From Candidatus Kaiserbacteria bacterium RIFCSPLOWO2_12_FULL_50_10 (GTDB taxonomy: Bacteria; Patescibacteriota; Minisyncoccia; Phycocordibacterales; UBA918), in NCBI GenBank assembly GCA_001783515.1, contig MFMN01000016.1:1-38929 (forward strand): a stretch of DNA of 38,929 bases. The letters run 5' to 3'. The notes beneath the pieces were generated by a model, which did not search any database, was not told the DNA's origin, and worked only from the letters and a program-made list of their open reading frames with translations. A program made the position numbers and the translations under genes. Below are positions 29,648 to 38,068 of this stretch, piece after piece (positions within the stretch are counted from its first letter, which is position 1; each line of letters opens with the position of its first letter).

Positions 29648-30301
29648 ATGCACATCATTCCAACCATTAAAGACCCGTATAGTGATTTTGACACTACAAC
29701 GCATACCAAGCAAGGTAGTATTGCGCGCGCACTTACCTTAAACGACATCTTCTTCTTGGGGGGTATTTCATTTGTGGGTGTTGTTATTACACTGTTTATT
29801 GTTACCTTCATCGAAGGCGCTACCGTTGAACATGTTGGTATTGCGTTTATGATTCGACTTTTGGCACGCGCAGTATTTGCGCTCCCCATTGGTACCTTTT
29901 TTGATAAACATAAAGGATATACGGACGAGATTTGGGGATTGTGTTTTTCTACATCTCTCTTTGGGATTCTTCATGTAGCACTTGGATTTTCAACGAACAT
30001 CTGGCAGTTGTACGTTATCATGTTCTTCCTTGGTGTTCTTGAGGCAGCCAATGCATCTTCGTGGAGAATTCTTTTTTTTGGAAGTATATCAAGGGCATTC
30101 CTTGGAAAAATTACTGGCGTCTACGATATGTTCTACTCGGTAGGAACGGCACTTTGCTTAGTGCTTGGCGGATATGTTGCCGCAAGCATTGGATACGACA
30201 ACACCGTTATCGTCGGAGGATTATTTATTATGGTTGGAGGTTTTCTTCCTCTCTTAATCCGCGGATATTTGTCCAAAAATGAGCTTACGGGTACTAAGTA
30301 G
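29648..30301 (+). CDS. MFS-like membrane protein, half size (about 6 TM)
   Basis: This 217-residue hydrophobic protein has about six segments (near residues 32-55, 63-82, 95-115, 120-140, 160-180, 185-207). The loop LLARAVFALPIGTFFDKHKG matches the MFS loop 2-3 pattern (GxxxDxxxRR-like). MFS carriers normally have 12 segments. This could be a half transporter that dimerises, or a shortened relic. The frame is intact and it has its own promoter and terminator, so I favour a functional gene. Substrate unknown. Confidence 0.65.
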   Translation: MHIIPTIKDPYSDFDTTTHTKQGSIARALTLNDIFFLGGISFVGVVITLFIVTFIEGATVEHVGIAFMIRLLARAVFALPIGTFFDKHKGYTDEIWGLCFSTSLFGILHVALGFSTNIWQLYVIMFFLGVLEAANASSWRILFFGSISRAFLGKITGVYDMFYSVGTALCLVLGGYVAASIGYDNTVIVGGLFIMVGGFLPLLIRGYLSKNELTGTK

Positions 30302-30316
30302 GAATGCACACTTCAC

Positions 30317-30343
30317 AAAACCCCTCCATTAGTGGAGGGGTTT
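30317..30343. terminator. Bidirectional terminator between convergent genes
   Basis: AAACCCCTCCA (30318-30328) pairs perfectly with TGGAGGGGTTT (30333-30343) around TTAG. Confidence 0.85.
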
Positions 30344-30355
30344 GTCTTTTGTTTT

Positions 30356-32731
30356 CTACTGAGGACTCTTAGCTCGTGGCGTCCATGTCCAGGCGTCGAT
30401 TTCTTCGGGGTCGGTGCCGTTTTGGATGATGTAGGCGCGGTGGTCAGTAAGCTTTTTGCGATACTGCTTGATGAGTTCGTCTGCCTTGGTGCGATCGACA
30501 ACTCCTGCCTGCACCATTTCTTCCCAAACTTCTATGGCGAGGCTATAGCGGTCGGTGTTGTTGCGGATATGCATGTCGAACGGGGTTGTCGTTGAACCGT
30601 TTTCTTCGTAGCCGTGGACTAAGAAGCGTCGTCCACTCCCGTTGCAGGCGTACTCAAAGAGCATTTGCTTGAGTGTTTGTGGGTAGCCATGGAAGTTGAA
30701 AAGGACTGGCTTGTCATGCGTGAAATAGTCGTTGAAATCTACATGAGGCATAACACATTCGCCGGAGCCGATACCGAGCGCGTTGAGCGTGATAATGTTC
30801 ACAAAACGTATGCGTACATTTGGTGTTTCTTGCTTCACAATGTCGAGTGCTGCGAGACCTTCCTTGGTGAGGTAATCGCCGATGGTTGCGATGACAATGT
30901 CGGGGCGGTCGTCGGAGGCGAAGTCCCACGTCATAATGCCTGCGTCGACTGCTTTCTGCGCTTCCGCGGGCGTGAGCCAGCGTGGTTCAAGGGTCTTCCC
31001 TGCGGTGATGATGTTGATTTCTTGTGTCGACGCGAGACATCGCCGCAGGCACGCGAGCGTTGTGTTGCCGTCGGGTGGGTAGTAAGCATTCACGAAGCAG
31101 CCTGGGCGGTTGAGCATGTCGTCGACGAAGCCGGGGTTTTGGTGTGAGAATCCGTTATGGTCTTGTCGCCAGCCGGACGAGGTGAGGATATAGTTGAGCG
31201 ACGGAACTTTGCCACGCCACGAGACGCTGCGGGCGATTTTCAAAAACTTTGCATATTGGTCAACCATCGAAACGACGATTTGAATGAATGCTTCGTAGGA
31301 GGCGAAGATGCCATGGCGCCCCGTGAGTACATAGCCCATGTACATGCCTTGGAGGGTGTGCTCGGAGAGCATTTCCATGACTCTGCCGTTTGGTGCAAGG
31401 TCTTTATCCCAACTTTCGCGCTTCCCTACCCATGCACGCGCGGTTTTGGTAAATACATCGTCAAGTTTGTTTGAATAAGTTTCATCAGGAGAAAAGAGAC
31501 GGAAGTTTTTTGCGTCGTTATTGCGTGCAAAGACTTCGGTGAGGTACGCACCTGCGCGACGCATTGATGATGAGCCTACTGTTCCTGGAACAGTCGCATC
31601 TTCGGTGAACGTGGCGATGTCGGGAAGTTCGAGTGGCGTATATGCGGGCGAGCCGCCACGCGCATGTTTACTTGCGCCCATGCGAAGTTCGGCAGGCGGA
31701 ATTATCGCGCGAATATCTTCGGCGAATGCGCCCTTGGTAAAGAGCTCGGGGAAATTATATGAGCGAAGCCAGGTTTCGAGCGCGCTAAGATGTGCTGGAT
31801 TTGTTGCTGCTTCTTTTGCAATGACTTGGTGCGACAAATGATTTCCTTCGAGCTTTTCGCCGTCGAGCTCAGCAATACCTGTCCAGCCTTTGGGTGTGCG
31901 CAAGATAATCATTGGCCATTTGGGCACTTCTACTACTTGTACTTCGCTACTTCTCGCAGCGTCTTGGATTGCATGAATCTGCACATGCGCCGCCTTAAGC
32001 GTTGCTTGCATCACGGCGTATACGTCGCGCGGATCTGACGCATCAACAATGTAGACTGTGTAGCCATAGCCGGTGAAGAGGTGGGCAAGTTCGGTATCGG
32101 TCATTCGCCCGTAGATTGTCGGGCCAGAAATTTTGTAGCCGTTCACATGCACAATCGGGAGCACAGCGCCTGAAGTTTTTGGGTCAACGAATTTATTACA
32201 GTGCCACGCGGTTGCCGTTGGACCTGTTTCTGCTTCGCCGTCACCGATGAGTACAGCCGTTACGAGGTTGGGGTTATCAAGCACCGTGCCATAAGCGGTT
32301 GCGAGCGCATAGCCGAGTTCGCCACCCTCAAGAATAACGCCAGGTGCCTCAGGGTTGCTGTGTGAAGGATACCCATACGGCCAGCTGAAATTTTTACACA
32401 AGTGTGCAATACCTTCTGCAGACACCGGAAGGTTTACATCGACATCGCCAAGCGAACCTTCAAGGAAAAGGTTTGCTTGGAGCGCAGGAAATCCATGTCC
32501 CGGGCCGAGCACAAACATCATTTCTTGCTCTTTTTCCGTAATGAGCGCGTTGAGTTGTGCATAGGTAAAATTAATCCCCGGGCACGTTCCCCAGTGCCCT
32601 AAAAGGCGCGGCTTAATGTCAGTGTGCGCAAGCGGCTTTTCGAGCAGCGTATTGTCGCGCAAATAAATCTGCGCCGCAGCAAGATAGTTCGTCGCACGAA
32701 CGTACCGTTTGAGAGCATCGATAGTTGTCAT
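30356..32731 (-). CDS. xfp: D-xylulose 5-phosphate/D-fructose 6-phosphate phosphoketolase
   Basis: Xfp is a thiamine-diphosphate enzyme that splits xylulose 5-P (or fructose 6-P) with phosphate into acetyl phosphate and glyceraldehyde 3-P (or erythrose 4-P). It has 791 residues, the normal length. It shows LLGHWGTCPGINFTYAQLN, LGPGHGFPALQANLFLEG, the ThDP/metal motif IGDGEAETGPTATAWHCNK, and the C-terminal family stretches WRQDHNGFSHQNPGFVDDM and YEENGSTTTPFDMHIRN. TATACT ends 6 nt before ATG 32731. It is the central carbon-splitting enzyme here; its product feeds acetate kinase. Confidence 0.96.
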   Translation of the reverse strand: MTTIDALKRYVRATNYLAAAQIYLRDNTLLEKPLAHTDIKPRLLGHWGTCPGINFTYAQLNALITEKEQEMMFVLGPGHGFPALQANLFLEGSLGDVDVNLPVSAEGIAHLCKNFSWPYGYPSHSNPEAPGVILEGGELGYALATAYGTVLDNPNLVTAVLIGDGEAETGPTATAWHCNKFVDPKTSGAVLPIVHVNGYKISGPTIYGRMTDTELAHLFTGYGYTVYIVDASDPRDVYAVMQATLKAAHVQIHAIQDAARSSEVQVVEVPKWPMIILRTPKGWTGIAELDGEKLEGNHLSHQVIAKEAATNPAHLSALETWLRSYNFPELFTKGAFAEDIRAIIPPAELRMGASKHARGGSPAYTPLELPDIATFTEDATVPGTVGSSSMRRAGAYLTEVFARNNDAKNFRLFSPDETYSNKLDDVFTKTARAWVGKRESWDKDLAPNGRVMEMLSEHTLQGMYMGYVLTGRHGIFASYEAFIQIVVSMVDQYAKFLKIARSVSWRGKVPSLNYILTSSGWRQDHNGFSHQNPGFVDDMLNRPGCFVNAYYPPDGNTTLACLRRCLASTQEINIITAGKTLEPRWLTPAEAQKAVDAGIMTWDFASDDRPDIVIATIGDYLTKEGLAALDIVKQETPNVRIRFVNIITLNALGIGSGECVMPHVDFNDYFTHDKPVLFNFHGYPQTLKQMLFEYACNGSGRRFLVHGYEENGSTTTPFDMHIRNNTDRYSLAIEVWEEMVQAGVVDRTKADELIKQYRKKLTDHRAYIIQNGTDPEEIDAWTWTPRAKSPQ

Positions 32732-32737
32732 GCGCGC

Positions 32738-32743
32738 AGTATA
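32738..32743 (-). promoter_or_regulatory. -10 box of xfp, leaderless arrangement
   Basis: TATACT on the minus strand ends 6 nt before the ATG. Confidence 0.6.
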
Positions 32744-32766
32744 CCACCAAGCGCCAATATCAGTAC

Positions 32767-32800
32767 AAAAAAACCGCGAGCGCTATCTCGTAGTTTTTTT
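32767..32800 (-). terminator. Terminator of the pilin gene
   Basis: A-run plus CGAG (32777-32780) pairs with CTCG (32787-32790) plus T-run. The stem is imperfect around two mismatches. Confidence 0.6.
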
Positions 32801-32805
32801 GGAAC

Positions 32806-33450
32806 CTAATCAATGATGAGGAGGTTGGTACCTACCTCATAAAGATCTGAGCTGTCGCCGCCGTCGGTTGCCATTTTATTGGTACCGCCTTCATCGACGT
32901 CAACATCGCCATAGGCAATACTTTCAAGGCGGGCGGTAAGCTCAAAGGCAAGCGGAGCATCTGAACATGCGTAGCGATAAATCGGCGTACTTGTCGCGAT
33001 ATCATTCACATCAAAGGTGCTTGCCTGTGACGGATCGAGCGGGAGTGCAGCAAGGGGTGAGCCTCCTGCAATTGCGCTGAAGTTAACAGGAATCCATCCT
33101 GTACCATCCACGGCGGTAACATCAGTACCTGCATAGACAACACCTGCAACTGTTGTAGTTGCGGCATCTTGACTGAGATACACAATGCGATTGGTTGGAT
33201 TTGATGGCGTAAGTGCACATTCTCCAAGCTGTGGATTTGGTGTCACCGTCATATACATCGCAATAGCAGTACGTACTGACGAAAGGTCAGAGAGACGCTG
33301 TACGTCGCGGGCGCGACGGAGTGTTTCTACTGGGTTAATAACAATAACGAGTATGGTCGCGAGAATGGCAATAATCGCGATCACAATGAGGAGCTCGAGG
33401 AGCGTGAAGCCCTTGGCCGTAGTAGGTGATGATGTTGAACGCATATACAT
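32806..33450 (-). CDS. Type IV pilin-like protein with class III signal
   Basis: This is a 214-residue pilin or pseudopilin. A short basic leader (MYMRSTSSPTTAKG) ends at the prepilin-peptidase site G/FTLLELLIVIAIIAIL, with the conserved Glu at +5 and a hydrophobic helix (about residues 15-38). The following amphipathic helix (RRARDVQRLSDLSSVRTAIA) is typical of pilins of this lineage. The globular domain has two Cys (LGECALTP and YACSDAP) that could form a disulfide, and an Asp-rich loop near the end (GDVDVDEGGTN) that may bind calcium. TTGCAT (33486-33481) and ATTAAT (33462-33457) on minus, ending 6 nt before ATG 33450, form a plausible promoter. It is divergent from the pilM gene. Confidence 0.87.
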   Translation of the reverse strand: MYMRSTSSPTTAKGFTLLELLIVIAIIAILATILVIVINPVETLRRARDVQRLSDLSSVRTAIAMYMTVTPNPQLGECALTPSNPTNRIVYLSQDAATTTVAGVVYAGTDVTAVDGTGWIPVNFSAIAGGSPLAALPLDPSQASTFDVNDIATSTPIYRYACSDAPLAFELTARLESIAYGDVDVDEGGTNKMATDGGDSSDLYEVGTNLLIID

Positions 33451-33530
33451 AAATTAATTAATTCTTGCCAGTTCGCGGCAATGCAAAAAGTATACTACAC
33501 ATATCTGAAAATATCTTGTGGACAACACCA

Positions 33531-33536
33531 TATACA
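33531..33536 (+). promoter_or_regulatory. -10 box of the pilM operon, leaderless arrangement
   Basis: TATACA ends 6 nt before ATG 33543. TATACT at 33490-33495 is an alternative further upstream. Confidence 0.45.
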
Positions 33537-33542
33537 CTTACT

Positions 33543-34724
33543 ATGCACATCATGTTTTTTCAAAATGGACGTATACTCTCCTTGATGAGTTTCTTTGCGC
33601 ACCTTATGAAAGATGAACGTATTGCAGCGCTGCACATCGCGGAAGATGCGGTGTCGGTTCTTTCGTTTACTCGCGCATCAAAAGAACTTCCCCATGCACG
33701 TATCACGCGCATACCGCTTCCTGAAGGCACAATTGTGAAGGGGCGTGTTGTTGACCTCACCGCACTTACCCGCGCACTTCGCGACCTTCGCATACAAAGT
33801 AAGGCATACCACCATGTGATTGTTGCCATCCCGCATCCTGCCATTTTTACCAAAGCAGTCGTGTTCCCGCCATCACTCGATGCCGCTGGCGAAACATCAC
33901 GCGCGGTCGAAGCCGCAAATCTCGCGCTCGAATGGAACGTCCCTTTTGCACCCGAAACACGCTATGCCGACATCGACATGCTGCAGGAACCTGTGAGGGG
34001 CATGCAGATCCACGCCATTCCTATTGAAGACGCAACACCATACCTGAGCGCTGTCATGCGCGCTGGATTCAAACCGGTCGCACTCGAATCCGAACTCGAC
34101 GCGGTCGCACGCGCGGTAGACCCTGGGCAAAACGTCATCACCACCTTCCCAAGCCACAGCTATGAAAACATGCTTGCTTGTTTCGGTGGATTCGCGATAT
34201 TCCAAAACACCTACGCGCACGACGCCTTCCCTACTAAAACAGCACGCGCTGCCGAGCAAAAGCGCATCGCAGAATTCGTCGCCGCACGCTTTGGCAAACG
34301 CCCTACCGCAAAGCTCTTCGAAAAACTCCCCCTTCTCGACGAAGTCCAAGGCGTCATTGCATCAAGGAACGACACTTCACTTATCCCGCTCCTTGGCGCA
34401 GCGCTCCGTGCTCGCCTCCCCCGTAAAAACGACATCGCCGCAAGCCTTCTCCCCGTCGGCACCGAAGAGGCATATGAGTACCAGAAGCTTGAGACATTTA
34501 TCGGCTCGCTCGGCACACTTACCCTCGTGACCGCACTCATCATTGCGAGTGCTTCCGTTGCTGCATGGTACGGCGTACGCACCGAGCTTGCTACCCTGCC
34601 CCAAAGCGATATCTTCACCGAAACCTTCGCAGCCGACGCCACCTTCACTGAGGAGCGTGCCGACTACGAGCGTTGGAGCACGGTTATCGCCACCGTTGGC
34701 CCCCTTGCGACCGAAGAAACTTAA
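33543..34724 (+). CDS. pilM: PilM-like pilus assembly protein with fused PilN-type membrane segment
   Basis: PilM is the actin-like cytoplasmic protein that binds the N-terminus of PilN in the type IV pilus motor. Residues about 20-320 show the PilM pattern (IAALHIAEDAVSVLSF, VIVAIPHPAIFTKAVVFPP, ANLALEWNVPF, AVMRAGFKPVALESELDAVAR, then LLGAALRARLPRKND). After this comes a membrane segment (about 337-357: LGTLTLVTALIIASASVAAW) and a short extracytoplasmic helix, which is what PilN would supply. So PilM appears fused to the N-terminal part of PilN. The reading frame stops at TAA 34722-34724 and then stays open in the same frame into the next gene. The start is chosen from the -10 box 6 nt upstream; ATG 33465 and ATG 33585 are alternatives. 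Confidence 0.78.
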   Translation: MHIMFFQNGRILSLMSFFAHLMKDERIAALHIAEDAVSVLSFTRASKELPHARITRIPLPEGTIVKGRVVDLTALTRALRDLRIQSKAYHHVIVAIPHPAIFTKAVVFPPSLDAAGETSRAVEAANLALEWNVPFAPETRYADIDMLQEPVRGMQIHAIPIEDATPYLSAVMRAGFKPVALESELDAVARAVDPGQNVITTFPSHSYENMLACFGGFAIFQNTYAHDAFPTKTARAAEQKRIAEFVAARFGKRPTAKLFEKLPLLDEVQGVIASRNDTSLIPLLGAALRARLPRKNDIAASLLPVGTEEAYEYQKLETFIGSLGTLTLVTALIIASASVAAWYGVRTELATLPQSDIFTETFAADATFTEERADYERWSTVIATVGPLATEET

Positions 34725-34733
34725 TTCGCTCGC

Positions 34734-34997
34734 ATGACCACCTTCCTTCGACGCTACGCCATTGCGGGCATTGCACTTCGCGATATAGCTGCAGACGGTG
34801 CCACCGTTCGTGTCGCCGGCATGGCACGCAGCCGCACGCACCTCAACGCGTTTCGCGATACACTCAGGGCTGCCCCCGAAGTCGCAGCTGTAGACCTCCC
34901 CATCACCGACGCTGAACTTCGTGGCGACATTCCGTTCCAAATGACGATTACGTTCACTCCTCAGGTTTGGAAATCTTGGACGGGCGCACTACAATAA
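34734..34997 (+). CDS. PilN C-terminal domain as a separate small gene
   Basis: These 87 residues match the soluble PilN ferredoxin-like domain: YAIAGIALRDIAADGATVRV, then AGMARSRTHLNAFRDTLRAA and VAAVDLPITDAEL. It has no membrane segment. It lies in the same reading frame as the preceding gene, separated by TAA and three sense codons (TTC GCT CGC) before ATG 34734. Either a nonsense change has split a PilM-PilN fusion, or the pieces are made separately and assemble. An MTIT... ending shows the domain is complete. Confidence 0.7.
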   Translation: MTTFLRRYAIAGIALRDIAADGATVRVAGMARSRTHLNAFRDTLRAAPEVAAVDLPITDAELRGDIPFQMTITFTPQVWKSWTGALQ

Positions 34998-35006
34998 AGT
35001 ATCTCT

Positions 35007-35588
35007 ATGACACACACTTCATTCCCAAAATCTATCGTCATTCGCATCACGATTCTCGTGCTGCTTCTGTGTGTCATTGTGGGCATTAAGGTGTACGCAA
35101 CGCGCGATATGAACGCCATACTCCGCGATATTCGCGCGCACTATACGCAAGTTGCAACCATTCGCACAACACGCGACGCATCCGTCTCTCTTCTCTCGTC
35201 ATTCACCGCAATAAAAGGAAATGAATCCCGCATTCGTGCAGCACTCCCCTCTGCTGACTATATCGTCCCGTTCCGTGACGCGGTCGAGGACGCAGCAACG
35301 CGCGTAAGCGCAACCGTGAGCGTAACCTACGGCAACCCCGAAGCGACAACCTTCCTTCTTCCGCCGCGCGAAAACAGCACCTCAAGTGAGCAGGTATATA
35401 GCATCGCCACCAGCATTTCCATTGAGGGCGATGCGCGTGCGCTCGAGCAATTCCTCACCGAGCTCGAAGCGCTCCCCTACTACTTCACGCTCCTCGATAT
35501 GAAAAGCACGAGCGCGCAGCAAGACGGCTGGGAAGCAGGAACACGCACCTCGCTCCGCGGTGTGCTCTACACGATTCACGAAATCTAA
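35007..35588 (+). CDS. PilO-like pilus assembly protein
   Basis: PilO pairs with PilN in the membrane and links the pilus motor to the envelope. It has 193 residues: TM about residues 10-28 (IRITILVLLLCVIVGIKVYA), a coiled-coil region (about 33-70), then a ferredoxin-like domain (QVYSIATSISIEGDARALEQ, FLTELEALPYYFTLLDMKS). The position straight after the PilN piece (9-nt gap) supports the call more than sequence identity does. Confidence 0.75.
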   Translation: MTHTSFPKSIVIRITILVLLLCVIVGIKVYATRDMNAILRDIRAHYTQVATIRTTRDASVSLLSSFTAIKGNESRIRAALPSADYIVPFRDAVEDAATRVSATVSVTYGNPEATTFLLPPRENSTSSEQVYSIATSISIEGDARALEQFLTELEALPYYFTLLDMKSTSAQQDGWEAGTRTSLRGVLYTIHEI

Positions 35589-35603
35589 TAATACTTTCGC
35601 CTT

Positions 35604-36176
35604 ATGCACACACACCCTTTCTACACAACGCGCACCTTCTATATCGTCATGACGGCGACATTCGTTTTGGCGCTCGCCATTCTCTTCACCACAACCACCC
35701 GCGACCTCCGCGCCGTGATTGAAGACGCCTTCGTTGCAGAAACAAGCGCCGTGCAGGAACTTACCGTTGAGAACGAACACTACCTCGCCCTCAAACAAAA
35801 ACTGAAGCTTCCCGATGTCGCCCCGAGAGAAGTGGCGGGTGCACTTCCGGCGACATCCACCACCCCTACTGAAGTTGCCGCCACAAGCACGCCGGCACTC
35901 GTCCCGAGCGACTACACGCTCGCGGTGCGCAACGGCACGAGCGTGAACGGGCTTGCCGGCAAACTCGCGGATACCCTCCTCACTGCTGGGTTCGCAAAAG
36001 CCGTTACCGGCAACGCAACACCGCAAGCCGTCACCGAAATCTACATCAAGGAAGACATCCGCACCGAAGTCTTCGCTCTCCTCAAAACAACCGCCCCAGA
36101 ACTTCTCGAGGGGGCACAGCTCATGGCAAACAACCCCACCAGCGCCGACATCGTCATCATCCTCGGCAGCAAGTAA
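35604..36176 (+). CDS. Membrane-anchored LytR C-terminal-domain protein
   Basis: This 190-residue protein has one TM (about residues 11-31), a helical stalk (about 45-70), a Thr/Ala/Pro-rich linker (about 82-104) and a LytR_C domain (about 108-190). The domain reads YTLAVRNGTSVNGLAGKLAD, TLLTAGFAKAVTGNA and ends VIILGSK. LytR_C domains are found on wall-associated proteins; the LCP catalytic domain is absent. It is the last gene of the pilM-pilN-pilO run (15-nt gap), so it may anchor or align the pilus machine at the wall. That is inference. Confidence 0.75.
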   Translation: MHTHPFYTTRTFYIVMTATFVLALAILFTTTTRDLRAVIEDAFVAETSAVQELTVENEHYLALKQKLKLPDVAPREVAGALPATSTTPTEVAATSTPALVPSDYTLAVRNGTSVNGLAGKLADTLLTAGFAKAVTGNATPQAVTEIYIKEDIRTEVFALLKTTAPELLEGAQLMANNPTSADIVIILGSK

Positions 36177-36210
36177 CAAAAACACTCGCAGGATTCTGCG
36201 AGTGTTTTTG
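36177..36210. terminator. 15-bp terminator at the end of the pilus operon
   Basis: CAAAAACACTCGCAG (36177-36191) pairs perfectly with CTGCGAGTGTTTTTG (36196-36210) around GATT. It works in both directions. Confidence 0.9.
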
Positions 36211-36214
36211 TGTG

Positions 36215-36712
36215 TTAGTTGACCGTGAACGGTGTCATAACGCCCTCAACCATTTCGAATGTTGTTTCGAAGTCAGTTGCTTGTGTGTAGAAGACTACGG
36301 CGTAGCTCTTGCCTGCTTCGGTTGCGCGGAAGAGATCAACCTTTGCGGGGTACCTTCCGTCGCTCTGTGAGTAGCGTGATGCGCCGAGAACATTGCCGAG
36401 TGCGCCGTCAGTGTAGTCGCGGATGGCAACCCAGCCGTCAGTTGCGGGATACTCAGTAACGGTAACTGCTACTGAGGTACCTGCGGTGACATCGCCAGCT
36501 ACTGCAACCTTTCCTGCGCCAATAACTGGTGCGGCAGCTGTTGTTGTCGCGTCTGCGGCTGCAACTGCAGCAGCGCTCATGTCGGTTGCGCTTTTTGCAA
36601 CAGGTGCTGCTTCTTCAGCGGAGAAGACCCACACGAGGAGTCCGCCAATAAGGAGGCCTGCGACGAATGCAACGACGCTCTTCTGATAATCCTGATTTGT
36701 AAGTGTGTTCAT
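36215..36712 (-). CDS. Membrane-anchored Ala-rich protein, possibly DUF7282-like
   Basis: This 165-residue protein has an N-terminal TM (about residues 12-31, SVVAFVAGLLIGGLLVWVFS), an Ala/Thr-rich linker (about 38-65) and a beta-rich extracytoplasmic domain. That domain (VAIRDYTDGALGNVLGASRY, SYAVVFYTQATDFET) resembles DUF7282-type surface domains, a weak match by eye. A TAGAGT box lies 6 nt before ATG 36712. Function unknown. Confidence 0.65.
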   Translation of the reverse strand: MNTLTNQDYQKSVVAFVAGLLIGGLLVWVFSAEEAAPVAKSATDMSAAAVAAADATTTAAAPVIGAGKVAVAGDVTAGTSVAVTVTEYPATDGWVAIRDYTDGALGNVLGASRYSQSDGRYPAKVDLFRATEAGKSYAVVFYTQATDFETTFEMVEGVMTPFTVN

Positions 36713-36808
36713 GTTGGAACTCTATTATCTGTTACTAGTGGTAATGTGCCAAGTATACCACCGTGAATTTCTCATACCCCTTGACAACACCCCACTCTTG
36801 CATGTCGA

Positions 36809-38068
36809 TTATGTAATGCTCCCGAGGTAGGGGATGTCGAGCACTTTGTGGGAGTGAGGGATTTTTAGGAGCGGTGTGCCACCGCCGTCCTCTTCATGCC
36901 GCTGCGCGCGGAGGCTTGAGGCACGTTCGAGCGGGAGTCCTCCTTGTGCAAACATGAGCGAATCGACGACCGTATTGAGGGTGTCGCGCTTTTTTTGGGC
37001 TTCGTCTTCTTTGGTTGTGAAAAGTTTTTCTTGCGTTTCGTGCGCGAGCGCGCCATGGGTGCCGACATACACCGCGCGGTATTTTGTGCTGCGACGGAAT
37101 ATTGCTCGCAACTCTGTTTCGGCAAGGGACATAATCGTGCCAGCATCGTTTGATGGCGCAGGACACTTTACCGTGCGCGTAATAAGCGTATGCACATCGG
37201 GAAATGCTTTGTAGCCAATCGTCACGGCGTTTGTACGAGCATGTTGTGCGCGAAGTTTCCGGCAGACCCGCTCGACATTGCGCGAAAATTCGGTAAGAAG
37301 CGGTGTGAATTCCATGATTGGCTCGAGAAACGCTTGAATACTACTGACGCTCTGTGTTCCTTCGCGTGTTTCGAGCGCACGCACTGCGGTGCCGCGAAGT
37401 TCATACGCAAGCTCGACAAGCGGCTTATTGAAGCGGCGCGCTATTTCTGCTTGTTCGAGAACGAGGAGATTACCGATAGTGACAATCCCCTCTCCTGCAA
37501 GTTTCTCCTCAGTACGCCCGCCAATGCCTGGGACGTTACGAAGCGGAACATCATGGAGCACTTCAAGATGTTCTGGCGTCACTATCGTAAGCCCGCGCGG
37601 TTTTTTAAACCCTGAAGAGATTTTTGCAATCGTCATCGTTGGACCGACACCAATAGACACCGTGAGTCCAAGCTTTGTGCAAAGCTCCTCCTGAAGCGCT
37701 TCCGCAAACGCCCGTACCTCATGCCATGTTGTCACTGCCGAGACGTCCGCGAAGGTCTCGTCTATCGAACCTTCGGAGATATCGGACACATACCGCCGCA
37801 CGATATTCTTCATACGCTCTGAAAAAAGTTCATACTTGCGATAATCCGAAGCGAGCAGTGCAACCTGCGGAAACTGCCGCCGAAGCTCCGTCTCACTCAT
37901 CGGCCGCTTCACCCCGAGCGCCTTTGCCTCATACGAAATAGCCGTCACGATACCGCGCTCGCGCCCGACCGCTATCGGCTTCCCGCGCCACTGCATATTC
38001 GTCGACTGTTCGCACGACGCAAAAAACGCATCGCCGTCGACATGCATAAAAATTTTATTCGCTGCCAT
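36809..38068 (-). CDS. Y-family DNA polymerase (DinB/UmuC type)
   Basis: This is a translesion DNA polymerase of 419 residues. The metal-binding acidic residues are in FMHVDGDAFFASCE (residues 7-20; the steric-gate Phe follows the Asp) and GSIDETFADVS. The thumb/HhH region is PLRNVPGIGGRTEEKLAGEG, and the little-finger domain runs from about residue 245 (QAFLEPIMEFTPLLTEFSRN). The DAFFASCE and EAKALGVKR wording mixes DinB and UmuC features. The adjoining UmuD'-like gene, which overlaps by 14 nt and is upstream on the same strand, argues for a UmuC-like role. I cannot place a clear beta-clamp motif. Confidence 0.9.
   Translation of the reverse strand: MAANKIFMHVDGDAFFASCEQSTNMQWRGKPIAVGRERGIVTAISYEAKALGVKRPMSETELRRQFPQVALLASDYRKYELFSERMKNIVRRYVSDISEGSIDETFADVSAVTTWHEVRAFAEALQEELCTKLGLTVSIGVGPTMTIAKISSGFKKPRGLTIVTPEHLEVLHDVPLRNVPGIGGRTEEKLAGEGIVTIGNLLVLEQAEIARRFNKPLVELAYELRGTAVRALETREGTQSVSSIQAFLEPIMEFTPLLTEFSRNVERVCRKLRAQHARTNAVTIGYKAFPDVHTLITRTVKCPAPSNDAGTIMSLAETELRAIFRRSTKYRAVYVGTHGALAHETQEKLFTTKEDEAQKKRDTLNTVVDSLMFAQGGLPLERASSLRAQRHEEDGGGTPLLKIPHSHKVLDIPYLGSIT

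Noticed and set aside
33490-33495. TATACT as the promoter of the pilin or pilM gene
   Set aside because: It reads as TATACT on plus and would leave about 47 nt of leader to pilM. The closer TATACA has the 6-nt spacing used by other genes, so I kept it only as an alternative.
34722-34724. Programmed readthrough of the TAA in pilM
   Set aside because: There is no known readthrough context or stem-loop, and an ATG three codons later allows simple re-initiation. A split gene or sequencing error is simpler.
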